NCBI GenBank assembly: GCA_035762175.1
Contig: DASTPP010000226.1
Coordinates: forward strand, 1-7,996
Direction of reading: 5' to 3'
From: DASTPP01 sp035762175
GTDB lineage: Bacteria; Myxococcota_A; Polyangia; Polyangiales; Polyangiaceae
Length of the DNA stretch: 7,996 bases
Shown here: positions 4,152-7,996 of the stretch, one piece after another
Numbering within the stretch: the stretch's first letter is position 1
Layout: each line of letters starts with the position of its first letter
Notes under the pieces: generated by a model
Told to the model about the DNA's origin: nothing
Databases searched by the model: none
The model's input: the letters and a program-made list of their open reading frames with translations, nothing else
Translations under genes and position numbers: made by a program

Positions 4152-7046
4152 TTGGCGAAACAGCAACTCCTTCTGGTCGACGCCGACCCGCGCAGCGTCC
4201 GCGTGCTCGAGGTGAGCCTTCGCAAGGCCGGCTTCACCGTCACCACGGCCGCCGACGGCCTCGACGCGCTCGCGAAGCTCGAGCTGTCGCCCCCCGACCT
4301 GGTGCTCTCCGACACGCGCCTGCCGCGCCTCGACGGCTACGGCCTCGTGCGCCGCATGAAAGAGCGGCCCGAGTGGGCGCACATTCCGGTCGTGTTCCTG
4401 ACCAGCCAGCGATCGATCGAAGACAAGATTCGCGGCCTCGAACTCGGCGTCGAAGACTACCTGACCAAGCCCATCTTCGTTCGCGACCTGCTCGGCCGCG
4501 TCAACCTCCTGCTCGCCCGCCGCACGCACGACAGCATCGCGAGCCTGCCCGCCTCGGGCGGCCGAACCAAGTTCGCCGGCTCGCTCAAAGACATGGCCGT
4601 CGTCGACCTTCTGCAGACCTTCGAGGTCAGCCGCAAGACCGGCGTCGTCTTGCTCACGCGCCACGAAGAGATGTGCAAGGTCTACATCCGCGAGGGCAAG
4701 GTGCTCGACGCCGAGCTCAGCCACCTGCGCGGCGAAGAGGCCGTCTACCGGGCCCTCTTGTGGAACGACGGGCAGTTCGAAGTCCACTTCTGCCCCGTCA
4801 ACAACGAAGACGTCATCGGCACCTCGACCCAGGGCCTCCTCATGGAGGGCATGCGCCGCGTCGACGAGTGGGGCCGCCTGCTCGAGCAGCTGCCCCCGCT
4901 CGACACCGTCTTCGAGGTCGACGTCGGCCAGCTCATCGAGCGGCTCAACGAGATCCCCGACGAGCTGAACGGGGTCTTGCGCCTCTTCGACGGCCGGCAC
5001 TCGCTCACCGAGGTCGTCGACGCCTCGCCCTTCGAAGATCTGTCGACGCTCGACACCGTCTCGAAGCTCTACTTCGAGGGCCTGCTCACCCCCCTCGGCG
5101 CCCTGCGGCCCGAGGCCGACTCGGTCGTGCCGAGCCTCGAAGAGGTCCACATTCGCACGGCGGGCTCGGTGCCCCCGCCGCCCTCGCGCCCCCGGCCCAT
5201 CGCGCCGCCCCCGCTGCCCCCGGCGCCGCCGGCGGTCGATATGCACGAGCTCCTGCGCTCGTCGGCGCCGACCATCCCGGCCAACGGCGTCTACCGCCCG
5301 ACCAACGGCTTCCCCGCCCAGGCGCGGCGCTCGTCGGTGCCCCCGCCGCCCGCCCGGCACTCGTCAGAGCCCCCGCCCCCCCAGGCCGGCCGTGCGTCGT
5401 CGCCCCCGCCCTCCCAGGCCGGCCGTGCGTCGACGACCCCGCCCTCCCAGACCGACCGTGCGTCGATGACCCCCACGGCGAAGCTCCGTCGCCCCTCGAT
5501 GCCCCCGCCGGCGCAGGCGCGGCGCTCGTCGGTGCCGCCCCCGCCCTCGGCCCCGCCGCTGCGCCCCGGCGAGGTCGGCGCGGCCGCCAGCCCCGTCGCG
5601 CCCGCGCCCCTGCCGCGCCCGGCCGCCAACTCGGTCACCCGCGCCGACGACGAGCCCGTCTTCGCCCTGCTCGAAGAGGTGGTAGCCGACGCCAGGCGCG
5701 GCGCCGAGGCCTCGCGGGGCGAGGTCGACGTCGTGGTCGATGTCGCGCCGCCCCCGGCCAACGCCACCTTCGCCGTCTCGCCGCACGAGGCCATCACCGC
5801 GCCGCCGCCCTCGAACGAGCCCGCGCACGCCCCGCAGGCCGGCGCCGAGCTCGCCCACGACCCCCAGCGCGGCGCCGAGCCCGCCCCCGCCCCGCAGGCC
5901 GGTACCGAGCCCGCGCACGCCCTGCAGGCCGGCACCGAGCCCGCGCACGCCCCGCAGGCCGGCACCGAGCCCGGGCCGAAGGGCGCCGCCGAGCCCGCCT
6001 TCCCGCCCGCCCCGAAGGGCGCCGACCCGGCCTCCACGACGGCTTCGAAAGGCGCCGAGCCCGCGCACGCGACGGCCTCGAAAGGCGCCGAGCCCGCGCA
6101 CGCGACGGCCTCGAAGGGCGCCGTGCCCGCGCACCCGTCCGCCCCGAAGGGCGCCGAGCCCGCGTACGGGACGGCTTCGAAGGGCGATCCTGTCCCGGCG
6201 AACCGCCGAAGCGAGCACCCCCTCGTCCCCGCCGACGCGACGCCCCTCGCCGTTGCCACGCCCCTCGCCCCGGCGACGCCCGTCGAGCACGTGCGCGCCG
6301 AGCCCGACGCCTTGCGCGGCCGCGCCGAGCCCGAAGCCGAGGCCTCCGACACCTCGCGTCCCACCCTCGGCAACGGGGGCATGGCCGTCGCCCTCGGGGC
6401 CGAGCCCGAGGCCGGTGACGCGCCCCTCTTCGACCCCGCGCTGGAGAAGCGACGGCAGATCGTTCTGGTCACGGTCGTCGCCTTGATCGCCGCTTCGGTC
6501 GCCGGGGGCGTCGCCTTCTGGGCCGGGCGCAGGGTCTCGAGCGACGCGACGAACGTGCGCCCCAGCCCCTCGGCCGCCACCGCCTTCATCACCCCGCGCA
6601 GCGCCCCGCCGACCGACGCGCCGGCCGACCGCGCCGCCGCGCCTGCCGCGTCCGCTGCCGCCCCGGCTGCGTCCGCCGCTGCCCCGGCCGCACCCGCCGC
6701 GACCCCGGCCGAGCCCGGCGCGCCTCGCGTCGAGCCCTCCGCGCCCGGCGCCGCTCGTGTCGAGCCCCCCGCGCCCGGCGCGCCCGGCGCCGCCGCGCCC
6801 GACCCCAAGCGCGCCCGCGAGCTCGGCTTGAAGGCCCAGCGCCTGCTCGAAGGCGGCAAGTACGCCGACGCCATCGAGGCCGCGCGCGTGGCGATCGAGG
6901 CCGACCCGAGCGACGCGCTGCCCTACCTGTGCTGGGGCACGGCGCTGCTCAACATGGGCAGAGCCGCCGAGGCGAAAGAGGTCTTCGACCGCTGCACGAG
7001 GCAGGCGACGCGCGGGCAAGTGCGCGAGTGCCGGCTCTTTCGTTAG
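4152..7046 (+). CDS. Membrane-spanning response regulator: REC - PATAN (DUF4388) - repeats - TM - TPR
   Basis: 964 residues from a TTG start (AKQQLLLVDAD). No in-frame ATG or GTG lies near, and upstream reading is low-complexity shadow. The receiver (1-124) is complete: Asp10/Asp12, phospho-acceptor Asp54 (LSDTRLP), Thr84 (FLTSQ) and Lys106 (LTKP). A PATAN/DUF4388 domain follows (about 140-255; FAGSLKDMAVVDLLQ, REGKVLDAE, ALLWNDGQFEVHF), then a helical segment (about 256-316; GVLRLFDGRHSL, KLYFEGLLTPL) that may be winged-helix-like. A long disordered Pro/Ala region with two repeat blocks leads to one membrane span at 770-792. Beyond it are Ala/Pro-rich sequence and a TPR-like segment (about 886-954; YADAIEAARVAIEADPSDALPY, GRAAEAKEVFDRC). 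Positive residues (KRRQ) before the span favour a cytoplasmic N-terminus and periplasmic TPR. PATAN regulators are common in myxobacteria, but this specific protein is not one I can name. Its output is unknown; scaffolding is more likely than DNA binding. Confidence 0.88.
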   Translation: MAKQQLLLVDADPRSVRVLEVSLRKAGFTVTTAADGLDALAKLELSPPDLVLSDTRLPRLDGYGLVRRMKERPEWAHIPVVFLTSQRSIEDKIRGLELGVEDYLTKPIFVRDLLGRVNLLLARRTHDSIASLPASGGRTKFAGSLKDMAVVDLLQTFEVSRKTGVVLLTRHEEMCKVYIREGKVLDAELSHLRGEEAVYRALLWNDGQFEVHFCPVNNEDVIGTSTQGLLMEGMRRVDEWGRLLEQLPPLDTVFEVDVGQLIERLNEIPDELNGVLRLFDGRHSLTEVVDASPFEDLSTLDTVSKLYFEGLLTPLGALRPEADSVVPSLEEVHIRTAGSVPPPPSRPRPIAPPPLPPAPPAVDMHELLRSSAPTIPANGVYRPTNGFPAQARRSSVPPPPARHSSEPPPPQAGRASSPPPSQAGRASTTPPSQTDRASMTPTAKLRRPSMPPPAQARRSSVPPPPSAPPLRPGEVGAAASPVAPAPLPRPAANSVTRADDEPVFALLEEVVADARRGAEASRGEVDVVVDVAPPPANATFAVSPHEAITAPPPSNEPAHAPQAGAELAHDPQRGAEPAPAPQAGTEPAHALQAGTEPAHAPQAGTEPGPKGAAEPAFPPAPKGADPASTTASKGAEPAHATASKGAEPAHATASKGAVPAHPSAPKGAEPAYGTASKGDPVPANRRSEHPLVPADATPLAVATPLAPATPVEHVRAEPDALRGRAEPEAEASDTSRPTLGNGGMAVALGAEPEAGDAPLFDPALEKRRQIVLVTVVALIAASVAGGVAFWAGRRVSSDATNVRPSPSAATAFITPRSAPPTDAPADRAAAPAASAAAPAASAAAPAAPAATPAEPGAPRVEPSAPGAARVEPPAPGAPGAAAPDPKRARELGLKAQRLLEGGKYADAIEAARVAIEADPSDALPYLCWGTALLNMGRAAEAKEVFDRCTRQATRGQVRECRLFR
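5325..5545 (+). repeat. Arg-x-Ser/Pro-rich degenerate repeats within the regulator
   Basis: About seven units of roughly 10-12 residues, each with an R-x-S or R-R-x-S core followed by prolines: RRSSVPPPP, RHSSEPPPP, GRASSPPPS, GRASTTPPS, DRASMTPT, RRPSMPPP, RRSSVPPPP (from about residue 392). The nucleotide repeats are recognisable, for example CAGGCCGGCCGTGCGTCG twice. The stretch is probably disordered. The basic-x-Ser pattern resembles sites of Ser/Thr kinases, but phosphorylation here is only a suggestion. Confidence 0.75.
5817..6188 (+). repeat. In-frame 30-bp and 33-bp tandem repeats within the regulator
   Basis: Five 30-bp units (5817-5966) encode EPAHAPQAG(A/T) and variants. A 24-bp bridge (5967-5990; EPGPKGAA) is followed by six 33-bp units (5991-6188) encoding EPAHATASKGA and variants. 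Units three and four of the second block (6057-6089 and 6090-6122) differ at one base, which indicates recent duplication. All unit lengths are multiples of three, so copy number can change without a frameshift. The block forms part of the disordered linker (about residues 556-679) between the PATAN domain and the membrane span. Confidence 0.92.
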
Positions 7047-7327
7047 CGCTCGACGCGCACGCCCTTCCAGAAGGCGACGTGGCCCGCGATGTTGCGCGCG
7101 GCCGGCTTCGGGTCGGGGTAATACCAGACTGCGTCGGGGTTCTCGGCGCCGTCGACCGAGAGCGTGTAGTAGTGGGCCGTGCCCTTCCAAGAGCACTCGG
7201 TCGTCGTCGCGCTCTCGCGGACGTACTCGCGCTTCAGCGCGCCGGGCGGAAAGTACACGTTGCCCTCGACGGTCTCGAAGGCGTCCGACTCGGCGACGAC
7301 GCGGCCATTCCAAATTGCTTTCGGCAT
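7043..7327 (-). CDS. DUF427 family protein
   Basis: 94 residues, the full length of the family (Pfam NTP_transf_9/DUF427). All its hallmarks are in order: IWNGRVVAESD (5-15), VEGNVYFPP (20-28), the CSWKGTAHYY motif (45-54), VWYYPDPKPAA (67-77) and IAGHVAFWKGV (80-90). There is no signal peptide or membrane span, so it is probably cytoplasmic. The family has a compact beta-rich fold; a biochemical role is not established to my knowledge, so none is assigned. Its TAA stop interlocks with the TAG of the convergent regulator in the bases TTAG, leaving no room for a terminator between them. Purine-rich GAGAGAGAAG upstream of the ATG may serve as a weak ribosome-binding site. A probable promoter lies about 185 bp upstream, giving a long structured leader. 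Confidence 0.93.
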   Translation of the reverse strand: MPKAIWNGRVVAESDAFETVEGNVYFPPGALKREYVRESATTTECSWKGTAHYYTLSVDGAENPDAVWYYPDPKPAARNIAGHVAFWKGVRVER

Positions 7328-7417
7328 GGTGTCTTCTCTCTCTCGCGACGCGCGCGGCCGACCTGCCGCCTTCGCCGCCTGCCCCTGATGCGCGCCGCCG
7401 GCGACCGGTTGCCCCGA

Positions 7418-7492
7418 ACCCCTGCAGGGGTGCCCACGGCCCTATCCCAAGGCCCCGACCGGGCAAGCACGCCTCGCCGCTCGGCGGGGCCT
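7418..7492 (-). other. Hairpins in the likely leader of the DUF427 transcript
   Basis: There is a perfect 14-bp palindrome ACCCCTGCAGGGGT (7418-7431) and an 8-bp stem AGGCCCCG (7450-7457) with CGGGGCCT (7485-7492). Both lie between the candidate promoter and the DUF427 start. No known riboswitch motif is evident and no T-run follows, so regulation is unproven. Confidence 0.4.
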
Positions 7493-7512
7493 CGAACGGG
7501 AGGGCAGGTGCG

Positions 7513-7541
7513 ATAATACCGACCGCGCTTGATGTGGTCAC
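7513..7541 (-). promoter_or_regulatory. Probable sigma-70-type promoter reading towards the DUF427 gene
   Basis: On the minus strand GTGACC (7536-7541; 4 of 6 to TTGACA) is followed after exactly 17 bp by TATTAT (7513-7518; 5 of 6 to TATAAT). The -10 lies in a rare AT-rich spot within very GC-rich DNA. Transcription would begin near 7506, leaving a leader of about 180 nt before the ATG at 7327. This is the best promoter match in the window. Confidence 0.5.
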
Positions 7542-7640
7542 GACGGGGCCCGGGGCGCGCCGCCCAGGCGGCTGGAGGCGTGGCGAACGGGCCGGCGGCC
7601 CGCCCAGGCGAAAGAGGGTGGTTCAAAACGAGGCCGGCGG

Positions 7641-7858
7641 GCTGCCCCCGGCTGAAGCCGGGGGCAGCGAACGCCCGCGGAAACGGCCGTCCAAGCCCCG
7701 CCGGAGGCGGGGCTCCCGCGGAGCGAGCCGCTTCGCTCGCTCGCCCCGAAGACGAAGCCCGCGGGAGCCCGGCCCCCGCCGAGGGGGCGGGCTTTGATGG
7801 CCGAATCGGCCCGCTTCCGCGCGGCACGACCGGGCGTTCGCTGCCCCCGAGTTCACTC
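7641..7858. repeat. Hairpin-rich element, copy 2, with 18-bp perfect terminal inverted repeats (MITE-like)
   Basis: GGGGGCAGCGAACGCCCG (7660-7677) is the exact reverse complement of 7831-7848, enclosing 153 bp. The left end adds a 12-bp perfect hairpin (7641-7652 with 7657-7668, loop TGAA); the right end has what looks like its decayed twin (GAG-TTCA-CTC, 7849-7858). Inside are AGCCCCGCC-GGA-GGCGGGGCT (7694-7714), a 9-bp stem 7713-7721 with 7759-7767 enclosing a GAGCGAG/CTCGCTC hairpin, a bulged terminator-like stem (7766-7793) and GGCCGAATCGGCC (7799-7811). No protein is encoded. The right half matches copy 1 beside the transposase end. Exact element ends and target duplication are not clear. 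Confidence 0.75.
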
Positions 7859-7881
7859 CAATGCCGTTCACGTAGCGGCGT

Positions 7882-7996
7882 TCAAGCGGCTTCTTTCGGG
7901 CGTTCGCGCCCCACCGACTGCTCCCACATCCAGCGCTCGGGCGCCGTTCGCCGCAGCCGCTTGGGCGCGTAGCGACTTCGCCCCAGCTTGACCTCC
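7882..7996 (-). CDS. Probable C-terminal end of a minus-strand gene (partial)
   Basis: Reading leftward from the window edge, one frame is open for 37 codons to a TGA at 7882-7884. The peptide includes EVKLGRSRYAPKRLRRTAP and ERWMWEQSVGRERPKEAA. About 31 of 37 third positions are G or C, and residue use is varied (Trp, Met, Tyr, Lys, Glu), unlike the Arg/Pro/Ala shadow frames nearby. This supports real coding. The stop is only 23 bp from the right end of element copy 2. The family is not recognisable from this tail. Confidence 0.5.
   Translation of the reverse strand, partial: EVKLGRSRYAPKRLRRTAPERWMWEQSVGRERPKEAA

Larger units (their letters stand above)
7328..7881. other. Gene-free region of about 550 bp
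   Basis: Open frames here are long only because of the high GC content; their translations are Arg/Pro/Ala-rich with no recognisable domain. Contents from left to right: the leader and promoter of the DUF427 gene (7328-7541), a GC-rich stretch (7542-7640) with CGCCCAGGCG repeated at 7561 and 7601, and the hairpin-rich element copy 2 (7641-7858). No RNA gene was recognised. Confidence 0.6.

Noticed and set aside
4590..5100. DNA-binding output domain (OmpR or NarL type) after the receiver
   Set aside because: The sequence follows the PATAN/DUF4388 pattern; no helix-turn-helix of a known response-regulator output class could be recognised.
5817..6188. Possible CRISPR array, because of regular 30-33 bp periodicity
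   Set aside because: Units are contiguous without spacers, in frame, and encode a coherent repetitive peptide inside a gene.
4130..6418. 762-codon plus-strand frame overlapping the regulator
   Set aside because: Arg/Pro/Ala-rich out-of-frame reading of the receiver and PATAN gene, with no recognisable motif.
5364..7541. 725-codon minus-strand open frame opposite the regulator
   Set aside because: Gly/Arg-rich shadow of the repeat and linker region; the plus strand in this span has a TM segment and TPR with normal residue use.
7641..7858. Possible CRISPR array, because of several palindromic stems in a row
   Set aside because: There are no equal-length direct repeats with unique spacers; the structure is inverted repeats of different sequences.
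7529..7972. Plus-strand open frames in the right intergenic region
   Set aside because: They run through the palindromic element with Arg/Ala/Gly-rich translations and no domain; the minus-strand tail at 7882-7996 has better coding character.

Overview
The window is a very GC-rich bacterial chromosome segment with almost exclusively G/C third codon positions. Several features suggest a myxobacterium or close relative (Myxococcota, perhaps Polyangia): proline/alanine-rich low-complexity linkers, several predicted lipoproteins, a receiver-PATAN(DUF4388)-TPR regulator, and a lone type III export switch protein. This placement is an inference from gene content; there is no rRNA or marker gene to confirm it. 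Recognisable Shine-Dalgarno sequences are weak or absent at most starts.

Layout, left to right: (1) the last 45 codons of an IS4/IS50-type transposase (1-138, +), followed at once by a hairpin-rich non-coding block (139-309). (2) A divergent pair: a TonB-like membrane-anchored proline-rich protein (323-1345, -) and a secreted CAP/SCP-domain protein (1452-2045, +). (3) A cysteine-rich lipoprotein (2106-2771, -), convergent with the CAP gene. (4) A 255-bp intergenic region holding a perfect 38-bp inverted repeat and an imperfect tandem duplication that runs into the stop codon of the next gene. (5) A FlhB/SctU-family export switch protein (3027-4091, -) with NPSH in place of the usual NPTH self-cleavage motif. 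(6) Divergent from it, a 964-residue response regulator that appears to start at TTG (4152-7046, +): receiver, PATAN, disordered repeats, one membrane span, TPR. (7) A DUF427 protein (7043-7327, -) whose stop codon interlocks with that of the regulator. (8) About 550 bp without a gene, containing a likely promoter and structured leader for the DUF427 gene and a second copy of the hairpin-rich element, here bounded by 18-bp perfect inverted repeats. (9) At the right edge, the probable last 37 codons of another minus-strand gene.

The genes do not form an obvious operon; they alternate in strand. The best-supported theme is the cell envelope: four of the complete proteins are predicted to be membrane-anchored, lipidated or exported, and a fifth is a membrane-embedded secretion switch. 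The strongest candidates for something undescribed are the shared element next to the transposase end (possibly a non-autonomous derivative of the IS), the regulator that would place a receiver and a TPR on opposite sides of the membrane, and the lone switch protein beside it.
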